Positions 56,053 to 64,000 of a DNA stretch of 64,000 nucleotides are shown here, piece by piece. The position numbers and the translations under genes were made by a program. This DNA comes from Ilumatobacter sp. (GTDB lineage: Bacteria > Actinomycetota > Acidimicrobiia > Acidimicrobiales > Ilumatobacteraceae), in NCBI GenBank assembly GCA_018666235.1, contig JABJAB010000044.1, forward strand, positions 62,001-126,000, written 5' to 3'. The notes under the pieces were generated by a model. That model was given only the letters and a program-made list of their open reading frames with translations. It had not been told where the DNA came from and did not search any database. Position 1 is the stretch's first letter, and every line of letters starts with the position of its first letter.

Positions 56053-56596
56053 CCCACCATTCTTGTGCGCAATGGGTGGAGGCTTCGAATCACAGCGGTG
56101 TGCCACCCGTCCCGTGAGCTCCCCCGGTTCCAGCATTGGGCATTCCGCCGCTGTTCAGTTGACTGGTTCGCAGCTGTTCACGAGTCGTTCACCAAATTTG
56201 CATAGTTGCGCAACATCGCTCTCGTAGCTTGTTTTGGACGGTCGCCTCGCCCCTTCAGCCAGCAACTCACCCCCCTCCGAGCCAGCTGGATCCCCCTGGG
56301 GGCGGGCGATCGTCCACACAGGTCGTTGCACCCCAGCGAGGTGGTTGCACCCCGGCGGGATGACGTTCTCCCTCTCAGGAGAGGGCGATCGTCTCCGGGA
56401 CATTGCGGTGCCGACACGCCGTCACCGTGATTCGCTTCGGTCACCCCTCCGACCAATTCACGCACTGGAAACACTGCGGCGATGAGCCCGCAACTCGAGG
56501 TCCGTAGCTTGCGCCTCGCAATCCGGACGGCAACGGCGCCACTGGATTCTCCAAGCAAATCCCATTTTCCCCTACCCCAATCCTTTGGAGGAACCC
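56053..56596. other. 544-bp intergenic region upstream of the ammonium transporter
   Basis: No gene is recognised here; short open frames on both strands lack coding character. Features seen: a 10-bp palindrome GTTGCGCAAC (56205-56214); CCCCCTGGGGG (56293-56303); the direct repeats GTTGCACCCC (56326-56335, 56345-56354, 19 bp apart) and GGGCGATCGTC (56305-56315, 56384-56394); and a stem CCCTCTC-AG-GAGAGGG near 56371-56386. The region holds the promoters of the divergent acyl-CoA dehydrogenase and amt genes, and nitrogen control of amt probably acts here. Confidence 0.7.
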
Positions 56597-57973
56597 GTGC
56601 GCAATCGAGCGCTTCGAATCATCTCCGGCATCGGTGGCGTCACTGCCCTCGTTGCCCTCATGCCCGGCACCGTCATCGCTCAGGAAGCATCCGAGGTCCA
56701 AGCGGTCCTCGACAACATCTGGGTGTTCATCGCCGGCTGTTTGGTCTTCTTCATGCAGGCGGGCTTCGCGCTCGTCGAGGCAGGCCTCACTCGTGCCAAG
56801 AACGTCGTCAACATCTTCGCCAAGAACATGGCTGACGCGATCATCGGCATCCTCGCCTTCTTCTGCACCGGGTACGCCCTGGCATTCAGCGGCGGCAACG
56901 ACTTCTTCGGTACCGAGGGCGGCGCCTTCTTCATGAAGGATCTCGACATCAACGCCATCGGCGGAAGTGGTGTCATCAACCTGTCCCATGGAACGTTCTT
57001 CTTCTTCCAGGCCGTGTTCGCCGCCACAGCAGTCACCATCTGCTCGGGCGCCATGGCTGAGCGGACGAAGTTCACCTCGTACCTCATCTTCGGTGTGTTC
57101 ATGTGCGCCATCATCTACCCAGTCGTGGTGCACATGACCTGGGGTGGCGGCTTCATCGCCGGCATTTCGATCGGTGATGCGGTCTACTCCGACTTCGCTG
57201 GTTCCGGTGTCGTCCACATGACCGGCGGCATCGCCGCTCTGGTCGGAGCCAAGCTGGTCGGCGCTCGCAAGGGCAAGTTCGCCGCAGACGGCAGCGCACG
57301 AGCGATCCCGGGCCACAACATCCCGTTCGCCATCCTTGGTGTGTTCATCCTCTGGCTCGGCTGGTTCGGCTTCAACCCCGGCTCCGAGCTCGCTGCGGAC
57401 AACCTTGTGACGGGCATTGCGCTCAACACGATCCTTGCTGCGGCTGCTGGCGGTCTCACGACTGCTGCGGTGATTTGGATGAAGACCGGCAAGCCCGACG
57501 TTGCCTTCGTCGGCAATGGCGTGCTCGCCGGACTCGTTGCCATCACGGGACCATGTGGCACTGCGACTCCGATCATGTCGATCGTGATCGGTGCCATCGG
57601 CGGTGTGATCGTCGTCTTCTCGGTGCTGTTCTTCGACAAGATCAAGATCGACGATCCGGTCGGCGCCATCAGCGTCCACGGTGTCGTCGGCATCTGGGGC
57701 GTCCTCTCGATCGGGCTCTTCGCCCGCTACGACGATGCGTTCCTCGGTCGTGACGACGCAGGCCTCTTCTACGGCGGCGGCTTCGAGCAGCTCGCCGTGC
57801 AAGGCCTGATGGTGCTCATCATCATCGCCTGGGTCAGCGTTGCCAGCCTGATCGTCTTCGGAGCACTCAAGGCCACGATCGGCCTGCGGGTCGACGAGGA
57901 AGAGGAAGTCGAAGGCCTCGACGTTCCCGAGCACGGCATGGCCGGCTACTCCAACGACCCCTCCTACGCCTGA
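56597..57973 (+). CDS. amt: Ammonium transporter with N-terminal signal-like segment
   Basis: A 458-residue Amt channel. A cleavable-looking N-terminal segment (RIISGIGGVTALVALMPGTVIAQ) precedes the 11 expected membrane helices. The pore histidines are in VVHMTGGIAALVG and ISVHGVVGIWG; the motif GLFYGGG and the C-terminal acidic tail (EEEEVEGLDVPEHG) are also present. GTG at 56597 follows GGAGG. It is immediately followed by a PII gene, the usual pairing in which GlnK blocks Amt when nitrogen is plentiful. Confidence 0.94.
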   Translation: MRNRALRIISGIGGVTALVALMPGTVIAQEASEVQAVLDNIWVFIAGCLVFFMQAGFALVEAGLTRAKNVVNIFAKNMADAIIGILAFFCTGYALAFSGGNDFFGTEGGAFFMKDLDINAIGGSGVINLSHGTFFFFQAVFAATAVTICSGAMAERTKFTSYLIFGVFMCAIIYPVVVHMTWGGGFIAGISIGDAVYSDFAGSGVVHMTGGIAALVGAKLVGARKGKFAADGSARAIPGHNIPFAILGVFILWLGWFGFNPGSELAADNLVTGIALNTILAAAAGGLTTAAVIWMKTGKPDVAFVGNGVLAGLVAITGPCGTATPIMSIVIGAIGGVIVVFSVLFFDKIKIDDPVGAISVHGVVGIWGVLSIGLFARYDDAFLGRDDAGLFYGGGFEQLAVQGLMVLIIIAWVSVASLIVFGALKATIGLRVDEEEEVEGLDVPEHGMAGYSNDPSYA

Positions 57974-57981
57974 ACGACTGA

Positions 57982-58341
<360 letters not shown>

Positions 58342-58399
58342 CCGCTGCAATCTGAATTGCCGTGAAGATCGGCGATTCGCAACGTAGCGAAGCGCTGCA

Positions 58400-58440
58400 C
58401 TGATTCCCCGGGCTCTCGCAGTCCGGGGAATCAGTCGTTT
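58400..58440 (+). terminator. Intrinsic terminator after PII copy 1
   Basis: A 12-bp perfect stem (CTGATTCCCCGG / CCGGGGAATCAG) with an 11-base loop, followed by TCGTTTT. It lies 59 bp beyond the PII stop and separates the two amt-glnK modules. Confidence 0.75.
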
Positions 58441-58454
58441 TCGGGCCACGCTCC

Positions 58455-58507
58455 CCGTTTGCGTACCGCTCAGGCTGCGCCCGCGACATATGGCGGGCTC
58501 GCAAACG
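58455..58507. repeat. Partial third copy of the long palindromic repeat
   Basis: CCGTTTGCGTACC (58455-58467) is 13 of 14 bases identical to the left arm of copies A and B. The right arm is degenerate (GGGCTCGCAAACG, with CGCAAACG at 58500-58507 intact), giving an 8-bp outer stem. There is an inner CCCGC/GCGGG stem. No gene lies between the arms. Confidence 0.7.
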
Positions 58508-58582
58508 TGGATTGAGCGTGTTTCCACCTTGTGAACATCGCGTTTCGCCCTGTCGCGAGCCGGGCAGACGTGCATACGTTCC

Positions 58583-59797
58583 ATGGCCATGTTTGCTCTC
58601 GACTCTGGTGACACCGCGTGGGTACTGACTTCCGCGGCCCTCGTGCTCTTCATGACTCCCGGCCTCGCCTTCTTCTACGGCGGCATGGTTCGGTCGAAGA
58701 ACGTGCTCGGCATGCTCATGCAAAACGTCTTCGCGATGGGCCTCGTGTCGACGATCTGGGCCATCGTCGGGTTCTCGCTGGTCTTCGGTGACAGCGGCAA
58801 CGGCTGGATCGGCAACTTCGACTTCTTGTTCCTCGCTGACGTCAAGAATCTCGACGGCGACATCCCGGGGATGGCACTTGTTGCCTTTCAGATGATGTTT
58901 GCCGTCATCACACCGGCCTTGATCACGGGTGCCACAGCAGATCGGCTGAAGTTCGGCTCGTACGCAGTGTTGATCGGATTTTGGTCACTGCTCGTCTACG
59001 TCCCGGCTGCCAAGTGGGTCTTCAACGGTTGGTTGCTCGACATGGGTGCCCTCGACTTCGCCGGCGGCACCGCCATTCACATCAACGCAGGAGTCGCCGC
59101 GCTCGCCGTGGTCATCGTCATCGGCAACCGCAGGGGGCACGGAACCGTCGCGATGCCGCCGCACAACTTGCCGCTCACCATGCTCGGTACCGGCATCTTG
59201 TGGTTCGGCTGGATCGGCTTCAACGCGGGTTCTGGCCTGGCCGCCGATGGCGTCGCTGCTCAGGCGCTCGTCAACACTCATCTCGCAGCAGCGACGGGCA
59301 TGCTCGGCTGGCTCCTCGTCGAGCGACTCAAGTCAGGTCACGCGACCACGCTTGGCGCAGCCTCGGGTGCGGTTGCCGGATTGGTCGCAATCACCCCCTG
59401 CGCCGGTTTCGTCGGCGGTCCCGCACCACTGATCATCGGCGCTGCGGCCGGCGTGCTGTGCTTCCTCGCACTCGGCATCAAGGAAAAGATGGACTGGGAC
59501 GACAGCCTTGATGTCATTGCCGTCCACCTGATCGGTGGCATCGTCGGAACCCTGCTGCTCGGCTTCTTCGCTGACACCGCAATCAACGGCGAGTTCGACG
59601 GGCTCTTGTACGGCGGCGGGCTTGAACTCCTGAAGGATCAGTTCGTTGCCGCCCTCGTCGTTGGTGTCTTCTCGTTTGTGGTCACCTTCATCCTGGCAAA
59701 GATCATCGACGGGACGATGGGCTTGCGCGTCGACGAAGACGCCGAACTGCAAGGCCTCGACCAGAGCCAGCACGCCGAGTCGGCCTACTCAAGCTGA
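58583..59797 (+). CDS. amt: Ammonium transporter, second copy
   Basis: A 404-residue Amt channel of a different branch from the first: it begins directly in a membrane helix (MAMFALDSGDTAWVLTSAALVLFMTP) without an added signal segment and has FYGGMVRSKNVLGMLMQN, AIHINAGVAALA (first pore His), VIAVHLIGGIVGTLLLG (second pore His) and LLYGGG. Its sequence is clearly diverged from copy 1 while the adjoining PII genes are closely alike. No clear Shine-Dalgarno precedes ATG 58583; a second ATG is two codons on. Confidence 0.95.
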   Translation: MAMFALDSGDTAWVLTSAALVLFMTPGLAFFYGGMVRSKNVLGMLMQNVFAMGLVSTIWAIVGFSLVFGDSGNGWIGNFDFLFLADVKNLDGDIPGMALVAFQMMFAVITPALITGATADRLKFGSYAVLIGFWSLLVYVPAAKWVFNGWLLDMGALDFAGGTAIHINAGVAALAVVIVIGNRRGHGTVAMPPHNLPLTMLGTGILWFGWIGFNAGSGLAADGVAAQALVNTHLAAATGMLGWLLVERLKSGHATTLGAASGAVAGLVAITPCAGFVGGPAPLIIGAAAGVLCFLALGIKEKMDWDDSLDVIAVHLIGGIVGTLLLGFFADTAINGEFDGLLYGGGLELLKDQFVAALVVGVFSFVVTFILAKIIDGTMGLRVDEDAELQGLDQSQHAESAYSS

Positions 59798-59814
59798 CGC
59801 TCTCCAACTACTGA

Positions 59815-60201
<387 letters not shown>

Positions 60202-60286
60202 CGATCCTGGCGACCGTTTGTGTGCGGTCACGGACCTGGAACCACCGCGCATCGAGGTCACCGCGCACGCCGGGCAAGAACGTTGT

Positions 60287-60442
60287 TCATCGAGATTGGC
60301 GTCGCTCCGCTCGGCGCGTTCTCCAATTCCGGAACTCACCTCGGAGCGCAACGAGGCCCGCGAGAATGATCAACCCACCGATGATCACGACCGGCCAGGC
60401 AATGCCACCGCTGGATGTCGAGATCGCTTCCTCAGGTCTCAT
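60287..60442 (-). CDS. Small single-span membrane protein (51 residues)
   Basis: A short open frame too small for most gene callers. The protein begins MRPEEAISTS, has one hydrophobic segment (GIAWPVVIIGGLIILAGLVAL, about residues 13-33), and ends in a strongly basic tail (RNWRTRRAERRQSR), so the C-terminus should be cytoplasmic. Its ATG overlaps the stop of the carnitine dehydrogenase-like gene by 4 bp (ATGA), which supports translation as the last gene of that operon. I do not recognise a family. A role as a small partner or anchor protein is only a guess. Confidence 0.7.
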   Translation of the reverse strand: MRPEEAISTSSGGIAWPVVIIGGLIILAGLVALRGEFRNWRTRRAERRQSR

Positions 60443-61449
60443 CTCAACATCTTGACGTGTTTGTGTCGGGAGGGTTGCTGGAGTTCGCGCAGTTGGGCCA
60501 AGGTCTGGCCGGCGCCCGCTCCAACGCTTTCCAAGGCGCTGAGGATGGCGACGAGGTTCCGGTCACGTTCCTGCGCCAGGTCGCGGATCGACCGGTCCCC
60601 GGCCTGAGCATCAGACTGGTCGGCGATGGTGTCGATCAAGTCATCGGTCAGCTCAGGTGTGTCCATCAACTTCGTCCACGGCCACTTGAGGGCCGGACCG
60701 AACTGCGCCATGAAGTGGCGCATGCCGCCCTCTCCCCCGGCGATGCGATACGTCTCGAACGTCCCCATCTGCGCCCAGCGGAGGCCGAATCCGAAGCGGA
60801 TCGCATCATCGATCTCCTCGGTCGTTGCGATGCCATCGTTGACGAGCCACAGGGCCTCCCGCCACACCGCTTCGAGCAGGCGATCGGCAATGAACGCGTC
60901 AATTTCCTTGCGGACGTGAAGCGGGTGCATGCCGAGCGCCCGGTACGTGTCCATTGCCCGGTCGATCGTTCCGAGCGACGTCTGGACACCGCCGACAACT
61001 TCGACAAGTGGCAGGAGGTACACCGGGTTGAAGGGGTGCGCCACGACGAATCGTTCGGGGTGGTTCATTGCCGTCGCGAGGTCTGATGGCTGGTAGCCCG
61101 ACGTCGACGATGCAATGAGCGCGTTGAGAGGAGCGACATCATCAATCGCTGCGAGCGTGCTGTGCTTGATGTCGATCCGTTCTGGTACCGACTCCTGAAC
61201 GAGACCTGCCCCGTCGACAGCCTCGGCAATCGAGTCGACGATCGTGAGTGACCCCACCTGATCGGTCGCGAGGCCGAGCGCCGCCCAGGCCAATACCGCA
61301 TCGGCCATGACCGCATCAAGAACCTCACTCGCAGTCGGAGACGGGTCGTACACAGCGACGTCGACGCTGCGCAAACGCATCCGAGCCGCCCACGCTGCAC
61401 CGATCACGCCACACCCGACGACGGCGGCCCGGGCAGGAAGCTCAGCCAT
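60439..61449 (-). CDS. Carnitine 3-dehydrogenase-like (3-hydroxyacyl-CoA dehydrogenase family)
   Basis: A 336-residue NAD-dependent dehydrogenase. The Rossmann motif is VVGCGVIGAAWAARM, and catalytic His138 lies in VVAHPFNPVYLLPLVEVV; the C-terminal helical domain (RLLEAVWREALWLVNDGIATTEEIDDAIRFGFGLRWAQMGTFETYRIAGGEGGMRHFMAQFGP) is the pattern of L-carnitine dehydrogenases. It overlaps the upstream beta-keto acid cleavage enzyme by 8 bp, and that partnership is known from bacterial carnitine degradation (carnitine to 3-dehydrocarnitine). A general hydroxyacyl-CoA dehydrogenase is the alternative. Confidence 0.82.
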   Translation of the reverse strand: MAELPARAAVVGCGVIGAAWAARMRLRSVDVAVYDPSPTASEVLDAVMADAVLAWAALGLATDQVGSLTIVDSIAEAVDGAGLVQESVPERIDIKHSTLAAIDDVAPLNALIASSTSGYQPSDLATAMNHPERFVVAHPFNPVYLLPLVEVVGGVQTSLGTIDRAMDTYRALGMHPLHVRKEIDAFIADRLLEAVWREALWLVNDGIATTEEIDDAIRFGFGLRWAQMGTFETYRIAGGEGGMRHFMAQFGPALKWPWTKLMDTPELTDDLIDTIADQSDAQAGDRSIRDLAQERDRNLVAILSALESVGAGAGQTLAQLRELQQPSRHKHVKMLR

Positions 61450-62332
61450 GCCGGGTCAGCTGCATCTTCTCGCGCACGTCATCGGCATTCATGATGTCGA
61501 TGTTCATTCCGCTCAGGATGGCGACCGCTCGCTCGACGAGGTCCTGGTTCGTGGCCAGCTGACCGCGATCGAGATACAGGTTGTCCTCAAGGCCAACGCG
61601 TACGTTGCCGCCAGCAATCGCGGCCAGCGCGACGTACTCCAGCTGCTTCCGGCCGATCGAGAACGCACTGAAGGTCCAGCTCTCGGGAATGTTGTTGACC
61701 ATCGCCATGAACGTGTTGAGGTCGGCGGGCGCACCCCACGGAATGCCCATACAGAGCTGCACCATTACCGGATCGGCGATCAGACCCTGTTCGACCAGTG
61801 ACTTTGCCTGCCAGAGGTGTCCAGTGTCGAATACTTCGATTTCCGGTCGCACCCCCAGCTCTTGCACCTGACGCGCCATTTCGGCGAGGACCGACGGCGT
61901 GTTGGTCATGACATAGTCCCCCTCGCCGAAGTTCATCGAGCCACAGTCGATCGTGCAGATCTCGGGCAGGATCTTGCGAACATGGTCGAGCCGTTCCGTC
62001 GCGCCGACCATGTCGGTGCCTTCCTCGGCCAATGGCAAAGGTCGCTCGACCGAGCCGAACGTGACGTCGCCGCCCATCCCCGCCGTGAGGTTGATGACCG
62101 GATCAACGTTCGAGGATCGGACCCGGTCAACGACCTCTGCGTAGTACTCGACCTCACGCGACGGCGCACCCGTGATCGGGTCGCGGACGTGAATGTGCAC
62201 CACCGCGGCACCTGCCTTTGCCGCAGCAATACAGTCGTTGGCGATGGCTTCGGGTGTGAACGGCACTTTGTCGGACTTTCCGACGGTGTCGCCGCTGCCC
62301 GTAACAGCACAGGTGATGAAGGCAGAACTCAT
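61442..62332 (-). CDS. Beta-keto acid cleavage enzyme (DUF849/BKACE), probable dehydrocarnitine cleavage
   Basis: A 296-residue TIM-barrel zinc enzyme. The zinc-binding HIHVRD motif (His46, His48), NLTAGMGG and VRVGLEDNLYL are family hallmarks. BKACE enzymes condense a beta-keto acid with acetyl-CoA to give acetoacetate and a new CoA ester. Linked to a carnitine dehydrogenase-like and a gamma-butyrobetaine dioxygenase-like gene, the likely substrate is 3-dehydrocarnitine. ATG 62332 gives the family start. An upstream frame continues into the neighbouring gene and is disregarded. Confidence 0.88.
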   Translation of the reverse strand: MSSAFITCAVTGSGDTVGKSDKVPFTPEAIANDCIAAAKAGAAVVHIHVRDPITGAPSREVEYYAEVVDRVRSSNVDPVINLTAGMGGDVTFGSVERPLPLAEEGTDMVGATERLDHVRKILPEICTIDCGSMNFGEGDYVMTNTPSVLAEMARQVQELGVRPEIEVFDTGHLWQAKSLVEQGLIADPVMVQLCMGIPWGAPADLNTFMAMVNNIPESWTFSAFSIGRKQLEYVALAAIAGGNVRVGLEDNLYLDRGQLATNQDLVERAVAILSGMNIDIMNADDVREKMQLTRHG

Positions 62333-62351
62333 TGGGGTCTCGTTTCGTTGT

Positions 62352-62387
62352 GTGGAGATAAGGGTGGAGATGAGGGTGGAGATGGGA
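62352..62387. repeat. Three 12-bp tandem repeats in the carnitine operon
   Basis: GTGGAGATAAGG, GTGGAGATGAGG and GTGGAGATGGGA follow each other (plus-strand reading). They fill the short gap between the dioxygenase-like gene and the cleavage enzyme gene, 20 bp ahead of the latter's start on the minus strand. Confidence 0.75.
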
Positions 62388-62414
62388 GAGCAGCTGAAAG
62401 AGCCGATGGATGCG

Positions 62415-63590
62415 TCACTCGGCCGTTGCACCGTTGCGTCGCAGGACGCGTAAGCGCGACAGCACGTCGTCGCGGTCGATGTAACAGCCGCGCAGGACTC
62501 GGCGTCCGACGCCGGGATCGTACGCGTCGCGGCCGTGCAGAATGCGCCGGTTGTCGAAGCCGACAAGGTCGCCCGGTTCGAATCGGTTCGACAACATCAG
62601 TTCCGGATCGTGAGCGACCGCCGAAAACACGCGCATCGCGGCGTACGCCCGAGGGACGTCAACTGGCGCCATGTGCGGCGCAAGGCGAACGGGATAGAAC
62701 GCGCGCATCGTGAGCGGACTGTGGGTCGTGCCGTGGTCAATCATCGGTCCGATCCACCGGTGGTCACCGTCTTTCGCTCGGTTTGCAAAGACCCACTCGA
62801 GGGTGGTGAGCGCCTCGTAGTGGTCGCGATGTTCGGCACGCAACCGCTCGACGACGGCGAGCCCGTCGGTCATTCGCGACGCACCACCCGCCACCGTGTT
62901 CTCGACGCAGTGAAGAAACTGAAAGCCTGGCGGCGTCTCTCGGGTCGGGAGATCCGCATGTTGTCCGAGGTTGGCGCCGGTGTTGGCGAGCGAGTCGGCC
63001 CGGTCGAAGATTGCCTCGACGGTAAACACGTCGCCAAAGTTGGAGCCTCGGATCGGTCCAATCCGCCGCCCAATCATCTCCATCGCTTCGCTGTTGGCCG
63101 ACGTATTGCGCAGCCGAGCCAGTCCGTGTGTGACGAGTGCGGTCAGCCACGCCTCAAGTACCGAGTCATCGTCGAGGACCGCTGAGCCATCGAACGTCGG
63201 TGGCTCCTCCATCGTTGCGGTCCACACCGTCGGAGCGCCCGAAACGGCATCAGGCAGATGCTTGGTGTCGGCAATCGATCGCAGCCATCCGGGGTGGACG
63301 TGTGACTCGGTCCCGTCGATCCAGGCGACCACGAGTGCACCATCGGACCCGATGTGTGCCCCGGCGAGCACTTCTGGACCGGGCAGGTCGAACGGGTCAA
63401 CCGTGGACTCACGGGTGATTGGGTCGATGGCGACCGTGTTCTCATAGAGCCACAGCGAAAAACAATCGAGCCGCACCCCGTCGGCCCAGTGGACCCGCAC
63501 CATCGGCAACTCACGCGTGACGCGTGCAATCGATGCCCACCGATACGTGTCGAAGTCCGGCGTCACCACCACGGTCACGGTTCCAAACAC
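62415..63590 (-). CDS. Gamma-butyrobetaine dioxygenase-like TauD/TfdA-family oxygenase
   Basis: A 391-residue Fe(II)/2-oxoglutarate dioxygenase. The iron ligands read His211 and Asp213 (LGQHADLP) and His352 (RRILHGRDAYD), with a 2-oxoglutarate-binding Arg in RRVLRGCYIDRDDV. The N-terminal segment MVRVHWADGVRLDCFSLWLYEN is the DUF971-like domain of butyrobetaine hydroxylases. Gamma-butyrobetaine to carnitine conversion fits the downstream genes. GTG 63590 is used; the ATG at residue 30 (63503) is a plausible alternative start that would begin at the DUF971-like domain. Confidence 0.82.
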   Translation of the reverse strand: MFGTVTVVVTPDFDTYRWASIARVTRELPMVRVHWADGVRLDCFSLWLYENTVAIDPITRESTVDPFDLPGPEVLAGAHIGSDGALVVAWIDGTESHVHPGWLRSIADTKHLPDAVSGAPTVWTATMEEPPTFDGSAVLDDDSVLEAWLTALVTHGLARLRNTSANSEAMEMIGRRIGPIRGSNFGDVFTVEAIFDRADSLANTGANLGQHADLPTRETPPGFQFLHCVENTVAGGASRMTDGLAVVERLRAEHRDHYEALTTLEWVFANRAKDGDHRWIGPMIDHGTTHSPLTMRAFYPVRLAPHMAPVDVPRAYAAMRVFSAVAHDPELMLSNRFEPGDLVGFDNRRILHGRDAYDPGVGRRVLRGCYIDRDDVLSRLRVLRRNGATAE

Positions 63591-63618
63591 TACTCACCGC
63601 GGACCCGGCGACGGTTCG

Positions 63619-64000
63619 TCAGAACGCGTCAGAGGCGGCGGCAAGCGGAGCGCGCACGGTGTCGCTCATCGGAACCGCATCACGATCGACCGGCAACGTT
63701 CGCGCCAGCCGGTCGCCAACATCGACGGTGACACCGAGCCAGTATCGCTCGTTGCGGAAGTGGTGCAACCGATGATTCCGATCGAGATGGGCGTAGTACC
63801 GCGAGGTCGGCCGGTACTTGGAGTGCACGAGCAAGTGGACCCACTCATAGTGGGCCAAAGCCAGCAGGCCAGCAACCATCGTCGACGCCGCTGTTGCTCG
63901 AGCAACCTCGGGCGAGACAAGCTGAAGCGAACCGAGCACCAGGGCAGCCGCTCCGAGCGGTAGGACAATTGCCAGACACGAGCCGATCGCATTCGGGCGT
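63619..64000 (-). CDS. Fatty-acid hydroxylase/sterol desaturase-type membrane protein, C-terminal part (runs off window end)
   Basis: The last 127 or so codons of a membrane protein. Histidine clusters HYEWVHLLVHSKYRP and HLDRNHRLHHFRNERYWLGVT match the di-iron motifs of the fatty acid hydroxylase superfamily. One hydrophobic stretch (AIGSCLAIVLPLGAAALVLGSL) and another (STMVAGLLALAHYEWVHLL) precede them. The start lies beyond the window. The substrate (sterol, fatty acid or carotenoid) cannot be told. It is upstream of the dioxygenase-like gene on the same strand with a 28-bp gap. Confidence 0.75.
   Translation of the reverse strand, partial: RPNAIGSCLAIVLPLGAAALVLGSLQLVSPEVARATAASTMVAGLLALAHYEWVHLLVHSKYRPTSRYYAHLDRNHRLHHFRNERYWLGVTVDVGDRLARTLPVDRDAVPMSDTVRAPLAAASDAF

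Overview
The window is a high-GC, gene-dense chromosomal segment of an actinobacterium, most likely an Acidimicrobiia/Ilumatobacter-type organism. Supporting signs are the high GC at third codon positions, many GTG starts, the gene order argS-lysA / hom-thrC-rho-rpmE / prfA-prmC / glyA-wecA-atp typical of Actinomycetota, a Gly/Asn/Arg-rich insert in Rho, and two b-type ATP synthase stalk subunits. There is no rRNA, no CRISPR array and no classical transposase or prophage gene. One tRNA gene, Arg(CCG), is present.

Region by region. 1-1243: the start of an SDR oxidoreductase and an aquaporin. 1427-11285 (minus): a complete F1Fo ATP synthase operon (wecA-like, atpZ, atpI-like, atpB, E, b', b, H, A, G, D, C). 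11323-12370: an AbiEi-HTH/DUF559 nuclease-like gene bracketed by two copies of a long palindrome. 12379-14135: glyA and rpiB. 14233-20317: lipid, nucleoside and peptide metabolism genes (thiolase-like protein, lipoprotein, nucleoside hydrolase, S9 peptidase, TerB-like). 20345-26423: prmC, prfA, an unknown gene and a DUF1501/DUF1800 pair. 26684-31911: rpmE, rho, thrC, hom. 32012-33731: two DinB/maleylpyruvate-isomerase-like proteins and a solitary PemK/MazF-like protein. 33761-36833: lysA and argS, then a K+ channel and the tRNA. 38231-48310: deoC, a LacI regulator, a sugar ABC transporter, an aldo/keto reductase and an SsuD-like flavin monooxygenase, tied together by three matching LacI-type operators. 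48529-56052: an unknown gene, a second aldo/keto reductase, an ogt/ada-alkA DNA-alkylation repair pair, an MFS transporter, a Gfo/Idh/MocA oxidoreductase and an acyl-CoA dehydrogenase. 56597-60201: two consecutive ammonium transporter-PII modules. 60287-63590 (minus): a gamma-butyrobetaine/carnitine degradation operon ending in a 51-codon membrane protein. 63619-64000: the C-terminal part of a fatty-acid-hydroxylase-type membrane enzyme.

How the genes work together. The housekeeping genes follow an ancestral actinobacterial block (argS to atpC) into which accessory genes have been inserted; thrB and sua5, usually in this block in other actinobacteria, are not here. The most interesting accessory locus is 39-48 kb. 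It combines a MalFGK-type importer, an aldo/keto reductase translationally coupled to an SsuD-like monooxygenase, and a shared LacI-type operator, which resembles the sulfoquinovose monooxygenase (sulfo-SMO) gene set. The transporter itself has a 748-residue permease with about a dozen extra membrane segments. The second locus of interest is the palindrome-flanked DUF559 gene, whose palindrome recurs alone near 58.5 kb and whose downstream copy encodes the protein's last residues.
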